This document shows positions 22,380 to 31,675 of a DNA stretch of 38,284 bases, in pieces; the first letter of the stretch is position 1, and each line of letters opens with the position of its first letter. This stretch comes from an uncultured Clostridia bacterium (GTDB taxonomy: Bacteria; Bacillota; Clostridia; Oscillospirales; Acutalibacteraceae), in the NCBI GenBank assembly GCA_946185345.1, contig CAMHJC010000011.1:1-38284 (forward strand), written 5' to 3'. A program made the position numbers and the translations under genes. The notes below the pieces were generated by a model. That model saw only the letters and a program-made list of their open reading frames with translations. It was not told where the DNA came from and ran no database searches.

Positions 22380-22748
22380 ATGGAGATTTTTTGGGAATAC
22401 CTTAAAGTCTTTGCTGTCGGAGGAGCGCTTTGCGTCATCGGACAGCTGCTCATAGACAAGACCAATCTCACTCCCGGCAGAATACTGGTAAGCTTTGTGA
22501 CGGCGGGAGTATTGCTCAGCGCGGTCGGACTTTACAAGCCGCTGGCAGACTTTGCCGGTGCGGGAGCAAGTGTGCCGCTCACGGGATTTGGCCATTCGCT
22601 TGCCGAGGGAGTGCGGGAAGGCGTCAGGGAAAAGGGCCTGCTGGGGGCATTTACCGGAGGAATCACCCAGACCGCCGGCGGAATTGCCGCCGCGGTGATT
22701 ATCGGATACGCCTGCGCTCTGCTGGCAAAGCCAAAGGAAAAAACCTGA
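22380..22748 (+). CDS. spoVAE: Stage V sporulation protein AE
   Basis: FAVGGALCVIGQLLIDKTNLTPGRILVSFVTAGVLLSAVGLYKPLADFAGAGASVPLTGFGHSLAEGVREGVREKGLLGAFTGGITQTAGGIAAAVIIG matches SpoVAE family features. Confidence 0.93.
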   Translation: MEIFWEYLKVFAVGGALCVIGQLLIDKTNLTPGRILVSFVTAGVLLSAVGLYKPLADFAGAGASVPLTGFGHSLAEGVREGVREKGLLGAFTGGITQTAGGIAAAVIIGYACALLAKPKEKT

Positions 22749-22803
22749 ACGCCGCACGCTTCGGACAGGTGAAATCATTTTTCGGATCAGAGGAACATGC
22801 GGA

Positions 22804-23007
22804 ATGAACGGAATGAAAAAACTGACTCAGCTGCATGTGGACGTTTCGGCGTTCTTTTTCGCCTTGACGCTCACAATGATACTTTGCTTCTTCGCAGCCG
22901 CTCTGTGCCGTGTGGAAATCTGCGCCAACGACACGCTTCTTTCGGCCGGAGGAATTCTTTACGGGCTGCTCAACGCTGTCGTGGATTTTATTGACGGCTA
23001 TTTATAA
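22804..23007 (+). CDS. Small hydrophobic protein of unknown function, downstream of spoVAE
   Basis: 67 aa with hydrophobic stretch FFFALTLTMILCFFAAAL; GAGGA upstream; followed by a terminator on the same strand. Confidence 0.5.
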   Translation: MNGMKKLTQLHVDVSAFFFALTLTMILCFFAAALCRVEICANDTLLSAGGILYGLLNAVVDFIDGYL

Positions 23008-23023
23008 CGGCATCCTATGGTCA

Positions 23024-23072
23024 AAAGAGCCTTGCAACATCTGACTCACAGTCGTTGCAAGACTCTTTTTGC
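23024..23072 (+). terminator. Rho-independent terminator, possibly bidirectional, between the spoVAE unit and the lipoprotein gene
   Basis: AAAAGAGcCTTGCAAC-loop-GTTGCAAGaCTCTTTTT. Confidence 0.75.
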
Positions 23073-23114
23073 TGTAATACTATTGTAATACTGTATCGTA
23101 TTGATTCCGGACGG

Positions 23115-24308
<1,194 letters not shown>

Positions 24309-24364
24309 CAGCCTTCACTCCTAAAAAAAAGAAATTTGTCGGCATTATTTCTTTTGCCGGTTTC

Positions 24365-24393
24365 ATTATAACATATACATTCATAGAAGTAAA
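24365..24393 (-). promoter_or_regulatory. SigA-like promoter of the poly-Asp lipoprotein gene
   Basis: Minus strand TTTACT-17 nt-TATAAT. Confidence 0.65.
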
Positions 24394-24494
24394 GGTGTAT
24401 TCCTTCATTTTTTCCGGATAATTAAATTGACATGGCCGGTTTGCTTCCGCCGGTGAGACAATGATGAAAAATAATCAAATATTTTAAAAACCTC

Positions 24495-24523
24495 TTGACA
24501 TCTTGTGTTCACAGTGCTATAAT
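24495..24523 (+). promoter_or_regulatory. SigA-like promoter of the T-box/trpB2 transcript
   Basis: TTGACA-17 nt-TATAAT. Confidence 0.85.
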
Positions 24524-24534
24524 CACCACATTAA

Positions 24535-24845
24535 AACCTGAGATTAAGAGTAGTATCCGTGAGGATTGCATTGTCAGAGAGCGGCGGCCGGTGGAAAGCC
24601 GCAGTGTAATTCACGGCGAATGGACTTATGAGGGCGAACGAAAACAGGGTCTGTATTGCGGGCCTGTGAGTAGCAATCGACGGGAATTCGCACCCGTTAT
24701 CAAGGCGATGCGCATTGTTTGATTGCATGTGCGTAAAGGTGGTCGGTTTCCGCAAGGAGGCCGGCAAGCCGGGTGGTACCGCAGGTGTCTGATGATCATC
24801 ACTCCTGTCCCAGCAGTAAGCAGTTGGGACAGGGGTGTTTTTATT
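24535..24845 (+). ncRNA. T-box leader, Trp specifier (TGG at 24621-24623)
   Basis: AGAGAG and GGTGGAAAGCC stem I motifs, GCGAATGGAC specifier region, T-box GGGTGGTACCGC (24771-24782), terminator CACTCCTGTCCCA-loop-TGGGACAGGGGTG-TTTTT (24800-24845). Confidence 0.92.
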
Positions 24846-24902
24846 TCCCTGACCAACGTCACACCGATTGAGTTTTTCAAAATAACCGAAAGGAAGATCG
24901 CA

Positions 24903-26282
24903 ATGAAAACAGACAACAACATTCCCTACAAAATCTATCTCTCTGAGGACGAAATGCCCAAAGCATGGTACAACGTCCGCGCCGACATGAAAAACAAGCC
25001 GGCTCCTCTGCTCAATCCCGGCACAGGCAAGCCGCTTCAGGCCGAGGAACTGTATCCCATCTTCTGCGAAGAGCTTGTCAAACAGGAGCTTGACAACGAC
25101 ACGGCTTTTATCGAGATTCCGGAAGAAATCAGACAGTGCTACAAGACCTTCCGTCCTTCTCCGCTGGTCAGGGCCTACTTCCTCGAGGAAGCGCTCGGCA
25201 CTCCGGCCAAGATCTACTACAAATATGAAGGCAACAACACCAGCGGCAGCCACAAGCTCAATTCCGCTATGGCGCAGGCGTATTACGCCAAGAAGCAGGG
25301 TCTCAAGGGCGTTACCACCGAAACAGGCGCCGGCCAGTGGGGTACGGCTCTCTCGATGGCCTGCTCTCTCTTCGGCCTCGACTGCAAGGTCTACATGGTC
25401 AAGGTCTCCTATGAGCAAAAGCCTTTCCGCCGTGAAGTCATGCGCACCTACGGCGCTTCGGTCACGCCTTCTCCCTCTATGGAAACCGAAATCGGCAAAA
25501 AGATTCTCGCTGAGCATCCCGGCACGACCGGAAGCCTTGGCTGCGCCATCTCCGAAGCGGTAGAAGCCGCCACCACTCACGAAGGCTACCGCTATGTGCT
25601 CGGCAGCGTGCTCAATCAGGTGCTGCTGCACCAGTCTATCATCGGTCTGGAAGCCAAGACCGCTCTCGATAAAATCGGCGTCAAGCCCGATATCATCATC
25701 GGCTGCGCCGGCGGCGGTTCCAACCTCGGCGGTCTGATTTCTCCCTTCATGGGCGAAAAGCTCAGAGGCGAAGCCGACTACCGCTTCATAGCGGTTGAAC
25801 CGGCCTCCTGCCCGAGCTTCACCAGAGGTAAATTCGCCTACGACTTCTGCGACACAGGCAAGGTGTGTCCTCTGGCCAAGATGTACACGCTCGGCAGCGG
25901 ATTCATTCCCGCGCCCAATCACGCCGGCGGTCTGCGCTATCACGGCATGAGCACCATTCTGTCGCAGCTCTATCACGACGGCTACATGGAGGCCACTTCG
26001 GTCTGCCAGACAGATGTATTCAAGGCGGCGGAGCAGTTTGCCAGAGTCGAGGGCATCCTTCCCGCTCCCGAAAGCTCCCATGCCATCCGCGTGGCGATCG
26101 ACGAAGCGCTCAAGTGCAAGGAAACCGGCGAGGAAAAGACCATTCTCTTCGGTCTCACCGGCACCGGATACTTCGATATGTTCGCCTACGAGAAATTCCA
26201 CAACGGCGAAATGACCGACTACATTCCCACCGATGAAGAGCTTGAGGCAAGCTTTGCCACCCTTCCGGTCGTCAAGGAATAA
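24903..26282 (+). CDS. trpB: TrpB-like pyridoxal-phosphate-dependent enzyme (tryptophan synthase beta chain, TrpB2 type)
   Basis: YKYEGNNTSGSHKLNSAMAQAYYAKKQG (PLP Lys), GAGQWGTALSMACSLFG, IIGCAGGGSNLGG; N-terminal extension typical of TrpB2. Start trimmed to the ATG after AGGAAG, excluding the ORF run-through from the leader. Confidence 0.92.
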   Translation: MKTDNNIPYKIYLSEDEMPKAWYNVRADMKNKPAPLLNPGTGKPLQAEELYPIFCEELVKQELDNDTAFIEIPEEIRQCYKTFRPSPLVRAYFLEEALGTPAKIYYKYEGNNTSGSHKLNSAMAQAYYAKKQGLKGVTTETGAGQWGTALSMACSLFGLDCKVYMVKVSYEQKPFRREVMRTYGASVTPSPSMETEIGKKILAEHPGTTGSLGCAISEAVEAATTHEGYRYVLGSVLNQVLLHQSIIGLEAKTALDKIGVKPDIIIGCAGGGSNLGGLISPFMGEKLRGEADYRFIAVEPASCPSFTRGKFAYDFCDTGKVCPLAKMYTLGSGFIPAPNHAGGLRYHGMSTILSQLYHDGYMEATSVCQTDVFKAAEQFARVEGILPAPESSHAIRVAIDEALKCKETGEEKTILFGLTGTGYFDMFAYEKFHNGEMTDYIPTDEELEASFATLPVVKE

Positions 26283-26333
26283 CGGTTCCGCTTCCGTCCG
26301 CTGAAAAAATATCATAATTCTTTAAAAAAACAC

Positions 26334-26362
26334 TTGATTTTTGCGCTGCCGTGTGGTAATAT
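26334..26362 (+). promoter_or_regulatory. SigA-like promoter of rpmE
   Basis: TTGATT-17 nt-TAATAT. Confidence 0.55.
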
Positions 26363-26438
26363 TATTTGGTAAATTTATTGCACGGCAGCCGTTATTATTC
26401 CGGGCGGCTGTACGGAATTCTTGAAAGAGGTGACAACC

Positions 26439-26639
26439 ATGCAGGAGAAGATGCATCCCACATACGAGGATACAACCATTACATGCGCTTGCGGCAATGT
26501 CATTCACACACGTTCCACCAAAAAGGACATTCGTGTTGAAATTTGTTCCAAATGTCATCCGTTCTTTACGGGCAAGCAGAAGTTGGTTGATACAGGCGGA
26601 CGTGTTGACAGATTCAAGAAGCGCTTTGGCCTTAAGTAA
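26439..26639 (+). CDS. rpmE: 50S ribosomal protein L31
   Basis: [63 protein letters not shown] at 26439 preceded by GAAAGAGGTGA. Confidence 0.97.
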   Translation: MQEKMHPTYEDTTITCACGNVIHTRSTKKDIRVEICSKCHPFFTGKQKLVDTGGRVDRFKKRFGLK

Positions 26640-26690
26640 GCGTTTTTGGTTCCCATACGGACACAACATTCTTCGTTAAAAAAAAATTGA

Positions 26691-26731
26691 CCGCCCTTCG
26701 GGTCGTTTCCGGCTCGAAGGGCGGTTTTTTT
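26691..26731 (+). terminator. Terminator of rpmE, likely bidirectional
   Basis: CCGCCCTTCG-loop-CGAAGGGCGG-TTTTTTT; poly-A on the other flank. Confidence 0.88.
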
Positions 26732-26773
26732 GGTTGAAGGGAGATTCCACGCCGAAATGACTGCTTCGCTCCC

Positions 26774-27472
26774 TTATGCTTTTTCTTTGGCTCGCTCCTT
26801 TTGATAGACCTTGCCAGCATAGATCAGCAGGCCTACCGTGGCCAAAAGAAGATATCCCAGCGACAGCAGCACAATGCTGATGGCAGGCGCCAGCGACGCT
26901 GTCACGATCATCAGCAGACCGATTATCATAAAAACGATTCCCGCCATGCGGTTGCATTTGCGCCAGGTGTTTTCGTTGTACATGCTCCACGTCACACGGA
27001 AGCCGAAGAGATGGTTTCGTGGAACCTTGGGCATGTAATTGCCCATAACAATGCACATCACGCCGATCAGTATAAAGGAAAGACGGACAATCAGATCGGA
27101 ATTGACGCTGACATCCTTCGCCTGAGCGTTGCGATAGGTCATGTACAGCACACCGCATTGCAGCACACCGAATATCACCGGGACGGCCAGGGACGAAATA
27201 TTCAGCACCTTCATGTTCGTCCTTGCGGTATTGGCCTCACTGTCATCGGAAGATTCCGCTCTCTTTGCGTAATGCTTCACTGAAATTGAACTGACCGCCA
27301 CGATCACAATTATCAGCAGCGGCAAAAGCAGCAATTCATACCTGCTGCCCATGCGGTCAACACTTCCGTTGATGTCATAATGCATCGGCACGCTCTCCGG
27401 CATAAACGGCAGCACTACCGCTGTAATCACCAGCGGAAGCAGGGCGATCAATCCTTTTACCTTTTTCATCAT
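26774..27472 (-). CDS. DUF1648/SdpI-like membrane protein
   Basis: ALLPLVITAVVLPFMPESVPMHYDINGSVDRMGSRYELLLLPL (DUF1648) and NYMPKVPRNHLFGFRVTWSMYNENTWRKCNRMAG (SdpI). Start at the Met after the RBS (GGAGG). Confidence 0.88.
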   Translation of the reverse strand: MMKKVKGLIALLPLVITAVVLPFMPESVPMHYDINGSVDRMGSRYELLLLPLLIIVIVAVSSISVKHYAKRAESSDDSEANTARTNMKVLNISSLAVPVIFGVLQCGVLYMTYRNAQAKDVSVNSDLIVRLSFILIGVMCIVMGNYMPKVPRNHLFGFRVTWSMYNENTWRKCNRMAGIVFMIIGLLMIVTASLAPAISIVLLSLGYLLLATVGLLIYAGKVYQKERAKEKA

Positions 27473-27512
27473 CTTTTCCTCCCTGAATCTATTTAGATAT
27501 TTGTTTAAATAC

Positions 27513-27541
27513 ATTCTACCACATTTTTGTTAAAATGTCAA
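27513..27541 (-). promoter_or_regulatory. SigA-like promoter of the SdpI-like gene
   Basis: Minus strand TTGACA-17 nt-TAGAAT. Confidence 0.75.
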
Positions 27542-27580
27542 TACCTGCCGGATTTTTGCCGATTTTTTCTTTATCACCCC

Positions 27581-27609
27581 TTGACCTTCTCAAAAAAATG
27601 TTGTAGAAT
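27581..27609 (+). promoter_or_regulatory. SigA-like promoter of the T-box/proS transcript
   Basis: TTGACC-17 nt-TAGAAT. Confidence 0.75.
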
Positions 27610-27619
27610 ATATCGGTAC

Positions 27620-27935
27620 ATTCATTAAAAGCAAAATGCCAAGACGGGAAACATGCGATGCTCCTCACCGACTTCAGAGAGAAGCCGCCTGCTGCAAGGC
27701 TTTGTCGGACAGTGTATCGTCCCATTCCCAGAGCATCGGAGAGAATGCCGCCCCTTCACGGGCGCAGTAATTTCCGCCGTCCGCCCTGCGTTAAAGGGTT
27801 TCGAGAGCATCATGGTTTTTTTGAGCCGAAAAACCGGGTGAATTCGGGTGGTAACACGGTTTTTTATTCCGGTAAGAAATTCGCCCCGAGCCGCTTTGAT
27901 TATGTTGATTATCAAGGTGTTTCGGGGTATTTTTA
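27620..27935 (+). ncRNA. T-box leader, Pro specifier (CCC at 27727-27729)
   Basis: Base helix CGATGCTC (27656-27663) / GAGCATCG (27731-27738), AGAGAG motif, CCC-A before the closing helix, T-box GGGTGGTAACACGG (27846-27859), terminator GCCCCGA...TCGGGG-TATTTTT. Confidence 0.88.
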
Positions 27936-27962
27936 TTGATTATTTTCAGGAGGATTTGAAAA

Positions 27963-29684
27963 ATGAAACTTGACAAGCTGGTTGGAGACAGATTCAAAGA
28001 AAGACCCGCCGAGTGCTCCATTGACAGCCATGCGCTGATGGTGCGCGGCGGCTACATGAAATTCATGGCAAGCGGCATTTATTCCCAGTACATGCCCTTA
28101 AAGCGTATTCTGCGCAAGATTGAGAACATTATCCGTGAGGAAATGGACGCCATCGACGGTCAGGAAGTGCTTTTCCCTGTGGTTATGCCCGGAAGCCTGT
28201 GGGAGGAATCCGGCCGCTACAATTCCATTCAGAGCGAGCTGCTCCGCTTCAAGGACCGCAACGGCACACCGATGGTGCTCGGCATGACCCATGAGGAGGC
28301 GGCCGTTCATCTGGTGAGAGATTACGCCACCACCTACACCAAATATCCCTTTATGATTTATCAGATTCAGACCAAGTTCAGAGACGAAGCACGTCCCAGA
28401 GCCGGCATGATCCGTGTGCGTGAATTCACCATGAAGGACGCCTACTCCTTCCACACGTCGCAGGAGGATCTGGAGCAGTATTACGATCGCTGCCACAAGG
28501 CCTACGAACGCATCTTCGCCCGTGCCGGTATTCCCGAAACCATCTCGGTCAAGTCCGACTCCGGCATGATGGGCGGCAGCGTTTCGCATGAATTCATGCT
28601 GCTCACTCCCGTGGGTGAAGATTCCATCGTACTCTGCCGTGACTGCGGCTACAGCGCCAATATGGAGGCCGCCGACTGCATTATCGAGAATACGCCGGAC
28701 GCTGAGCTGAAGGAGCTGGAGCTGGTTCACACTCCCGGCGCCCACACCATCGAGGAGCTTTGCGAATTCCTCAAGACCGCTCCCGAAAAGACCTGCAAGG
28801 CGGTTGTTTATCAGCGCAACATGGACGACAGCTACATTGTCATCTTCCTCAGAGGCGATCTGGATGTCAACGAGACAAAGGTCACCAACTTCCTCGGCTG
28901 CGACATTCACCCGGCAGTCATTACGGAGGATTGCGGCATTGTGGCAGGATTTATCGGCCCGAAGGGTCTGCCTGAAAACGTCACCGTGCTGTACGACAAT
29001 TCCCTGATCAATCTCACCAACTTCCCCTGCGGCGGCAACAAGGTCGATTATCACTATGTCAACTTCAACATGGAGCGTGACTTCGGCGAGGTGGAATATC
29101 ACGACTTTGCCAAGGCTTTTGTCGGCGGAATCTGCCCGGTCTGCGGCAAGCACACACTCGACGTCTCCAGGGGCATCGAAGTCGGCAATATCTTCCAGCT
29201 CGGCACCAAGTACACCGAGTCGATGAACATGCAGTACGTCGACAGCGACGGAGAAATGCATTACCCGATCATGGGCTGCTACGGCATCGGTGTAGGCCGT
29301 CTCGCCGCCTCGGTCTGCGAAGCGCATCACGATGATTACGGCCCGATCTGGCCCATGTCCATCGCACCGTGGCAGTTGAGTCTCTGCTGCGTGCGCTCCG
29401 ACGACGAACAGTGCAAGGCCTTCGCCGACGCTCTCTATGACGAATTGCAGAAGCGCGGCGTGGAGGTCATTTACGACGATCGCAATGTGCGCCCCGGCGT
29501 GATGTTCTCCGACAGCGATCTTCTGGGAATTCCTGTCCGCGCGGTCGTCAGCCCGAGAAACATGAAGGACAACGCCGTGGAAATTTCCACCAGAGACAAG
29601 TCGGTACAGAAAAAGGTTCCCACCGAGACTGCCGCCGATGAAATTCAGGCGCTTGTAAACGAGCTGCTCGCCCAGTGCAAGTGA
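27963..29684 (+). CDS. proS: Prolyl-tRNA synthetase (bacterial type)
   Basis: GMTHEEAAVHLVRDY, QIQTKFRDEARPRAGMIRVREFTMKDAYSFH, MGCYGIGVGRLAASVCEAHHDDYGPIWPMSIAPWQ. Confidence 0.97.
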   Translation: MKLDKLVGDRFKERPAECSIDSHALMVRGGYMKFMASGIYSQYMPLKRILRKIENIIREEMDAIDGQEVLFPVVMPGSLWEESGRYNSIQSELLRFKDRNGTPMVLGMTHEEAAVHLVRDYATTYTKYPFMIYQIQTKFRDEARPRAGMIRVREFTMKDAYSFHTSQEDLEQYYDRCHKAYERIFARAGIPETISVKSDSGMMGGSVSHEFMLLTPVGEDSIVLCRDCGYSANMEAADCIIENTPDAELKELELVHTPGAHTIEELCEFLKTAPEKTCKAVVYQRNMDDSYIVIFLRGDLDVNETKVTNFLGCDIHPAVITEDCGIVAGFIGPKGLPENVTVLYDNSLINLTNFPCGGNKVDYHYVNFNMERDFGEVEYHDFAKAFVGGICPVCGKHTLDVSRGIEVGNIFQLGTKYTESMNMQYVDSDGEMHYPIMGCYGIGVGRLAASVCEAHHDDYGPIWPMSIAPWQLSLCCVRSDDEQCKAFADALYDELQKRGVEVIYDDRNVRPGVMFSDSDLLGIPVRAVVSPRNMKDNAVEISTRDKSVQKKVPTETAADEIQALVNELLAQCK

Positions 29685-29711
29685 TTTGAAATACACACCC
29701 GAAAAAAATAC

Positions 29712-29750
29712 GCCCTGCCGTGTCGGTTGATTTGACACGGCAGGGCTGTT
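29712..29750 (+). terminator. Bidirectional terminator between proS and flavodoxin
   Basis: GCCCTGCCGTGTC-loop-GACACGGCAGGGC-TGTTTTG; minus strand followed by GTATTTTTTTC. Confidence 0.85.
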
Positions 29751-29776
29751 TTGCTGTCCGGAATGGTTCTAATTGA

Positions 29777-30274
29777 TTACTGCTTCAGCTGCCCGGCGAA
29801 TTCTGCGAGCTTCTTTTCGTTGTCGGCCGAGAGAGAATTGGTATTGCCCAAAAGGGAAACCGTTGCGGCGATCTTCGGCAGCATCGTTTTGAGATCGGCA
29901 ATGCATTTGGTGTTGTCGCCGCCGCCGCTGAGGGTGAATACCGCCGTCACTTTATCGGAAAGGTTATGCTGTTTGGCGTATTTCCTGGCGAAGGTGCGCA
30001 CGAAGGAAGCGCATTTTGCATTCCACACGGGAGTGCCGAGGATGATTCTGTCGTATTGGCTGAGATCCGCGGAAAAGTCCTTCAATTTTGGACAGAGTCC
30101 GAAGGCGACCTGTCCGCCGCCCTGCATGATCGTGCGGAATGTGGGCTTGCCGGCGGATTTGATCGGCTTCACCGGCTGAATTTCGCAGATGTCTGCTCCG
30201 ATGGCCTTTGCGAGCGTTTCGGCGGCCTGTTTCGTGTTGCCGTCGAGAGAATAATAGACGATGATGGTTTTCAT
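29777..30274 (-). CDS. Flavodoxin family protein
   Basis: MKTIIVYYSLDGNTKQAAETLAKAIGADICEIQP; GGAGGG RBS upstream of the internal Met. Confidence 0.92.
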   Translation of the reverse strand: MKTIIVYYSLDGNTKQAAETLAKAIGADICEIQPVKPIKSAGKPTFRTIMQGGGQVAFGLCPKLKDFSADLSQYDRIILGTPVWNAKCASFVRTFARKYAKQHNLSDKVTAVFTLSGGGDNTKCIADLKTMLPKIAATVSLLGNTNSLSADNEKKLAEFAGQLKQ

Positions 30275-30278
30275 TGTT

Positions 30279-30572
30279 TTATTTACCCTCCTGTTTTTTA
30301 AACAATTCTTCAAGCTGCTTCATGCCGTTTTTGTCAAAGCAGCAAATAAATGTTCCGTGATTGGGGTCAAGAGAATAGATGATTGTGAAAGGAATACAGC
30401 CTATGCTGCACTTGAAATAATCACAGTCAGGAGCAATTATAGGCTCACTTACAATACAACCTGCTCCTTTCAGTATGGAAATGATTTCTTCCAGTTCTTC
30501 CTCGTCCGACCGGTTTTCATAATTAGTAAAGTGCAAGCGATCATAATCGCCGTTAAGATGATATGCTTCCAT
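30279..30572 (-). CDS. Hypothetical protein, likely co-transcribed with flavodoxin
   Basis: 97 aa ORF whose stop lies 4 nt before the flavodoxin start, with a promoter just upstream. Confidence 0.65.
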   Translation of the reverse strand: MEAYHLNGDYDRLHFTNYENRSDEEELEEIISILKGAGCIVSEPIIAPDCDYFKCSIGCIPFTIIYSLDPNHGTFICCFDKNGMKQLEELFKKQEGK

Positions 30573-30602
30573 TCGTTTGCTCCATCAATTACTGTTTTAT
30601 TT

Positions 30603-30631
30603 ATTATACACCGTCCCACGCCAAAAGTCAA
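30603..30631 (-). promoter_or_regulatory. SigA-like promoter of the hypothetical-flavodoxin unit
   Basis: Minus strand TTGACT-17 nt-TATAAT. Confidence 0.7.
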
Positions 30632-30635
30632 AATG

Positions 30636-30688
30636 AAAAAGCCGCATTTCCTTTTATCATCTGACACAGGAAACGCGACTTTGTTTCA
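30636..30688 (-). terminator. Terminator downstream of the transketolase genes
   Basis: Minus strand GCGTTTCC-loop-GGAAATGC then GGCTTTTTCATTTT. Confidence 0.65.
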
Positions 30689-30711
30689 TTGGAATAAATT
30701 TAATAAAAAAA

Positions 30712-31665
30712 TTACTTCTTCAGCGCAACAGCCTTCTTTGCGGTCGCAACGATGTTGGCTGTGCTCAGACCGAATAATTCAAGCAGTTCTACAGCCGGGC
30801 CGCTCTTGCCGAATTTGTCGTTCACGCCGACACGCAGCACCGGAACGGGATTTTCTTCGCAGACGACCTCGCAGACCGCGCTGCCCAGACCGCCGATGAT
30901 GCTGTGTTCCTCGGCTGTAACGATGGCGCCGGTCTTTGCGGCACTTTCCAGAACAAGCTCTCTGTCAATCGGCTTGACGGTTGCCATATTGACAATGCGT
31001 GCGCTGATGCCCTCGGCGGCAAGCTGCTTTCCTGCTTCAATCGCCTTCTCGACCATCAGACCGTTGGCGATAATGGTCACATCGGTGCCTTCGCTGAGCA
31101 CAACGCCCTTGCCGATCTCGAATTTGTAGCTGCTGTCGAACACTACCGGAACAGCCAGTCTGCCGAAACGCAGATAGCAGGGACCGTACATCTCGGCAAC
31201 CGCTCTGGTGGCGAGTCTTGCCTCGGTGTCGTCAGCCGGAACGATAACTGTCATATTCGGAATGGTGCGCATGAGCGAAATATCCTCGCAGCACTGATGG
31301 CTTGCGCCGTCCTCACCGACCGAAATACCGCCGTGAGTCGCGCCGATCTTGACATTCAGCTTTGGATAGGCGATGGAATTGCGGATCTGCTCAAAGGCAC
31401 GTCCCGAAGCGAACATCGCAAAGGAGCTTGCGAACACGATATTGCCGCATGCAGCCATACCGGCGGCAATGCTCATCATGTTCTGCTCGGCTATGCCGCA
31501 GTCAAAGAATTTTTCGGGGTGAGCCTTTTTGACCTTGGCGGTCTTGGTGGCGCCGGCAAGGTCTGCATCGAACACATACAGGTTCGGAATTTCGCCCGCC
31601 AGTTCCACCAGTGTATCGGAATAACCCTCACGGGTTGCAATCTTTTTAACGTCTGCCATATTCAT
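30712..31665 (-). CDS. Transketolase, C-terminal subunit
   Basis: FDCGIAEQNMMSIAAGMAACGNIVFASSFAMFASGRAFEQIRNSIAYPKLNVKIGATHGGISVGEDGASHQCCEDISLMRTIPNM. Confidence 0.95.
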   Translation of the reverse strand: MNMADVKKIATREGYSDTLVELAGEIPNLYVFDADLAGATKTAKVKKAHPEKFFDCGIAEQNMMSIAAGMAACGNIVFASSFAMFASGRAFEQIRNSIAYPKLNVKIGATHGGISVGEDGASHQCCEDISLMRTIPNMTVIVPADDTEARLATRAVAEMYGPCYLRFGRLAVPVVFDSSYKFEIGKGVVLSEGTDVTIIANGLMVEKAIEAGKQLAAEGISARIVNMATVKPIDRELVLESAAKTGAIVTAEEHSIIGGLGSAVCEVVCEENPVPVLRVGVNDKFGKSGPAVELLELFGLSTANIVATAKKAVALKK

Positions 31666-31675
31666 TTCCTCCCGA

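Noticed and set aside
19699-22748. TIR gene plus spoVAE as a two-gene defence system
   Set aside because: They are divergently transcribed, and SpoVAE is a conserved sporulation protein; no defence partner is visible.
24723-24902. N-terminal extension of the trpB2 ORF
   Set aside because: Runs through the T-box and terminator; an RBS and ATG at 24903 give the canonical N-terminus.
24531-26315. 594-aa minus-strand ORF opposite trpB2
   Set aside because: Antisense shadow ORF produced by GC-rich codon bias; the + strand protein is a clear TrpB and the antisense product shows no recognisable family.
28098-29738. 546-aa minus-strand ORF opposite proS
   Set aside because: Shadow ORF; the sense strand is unambiguous ProRS with T-box and terminator.
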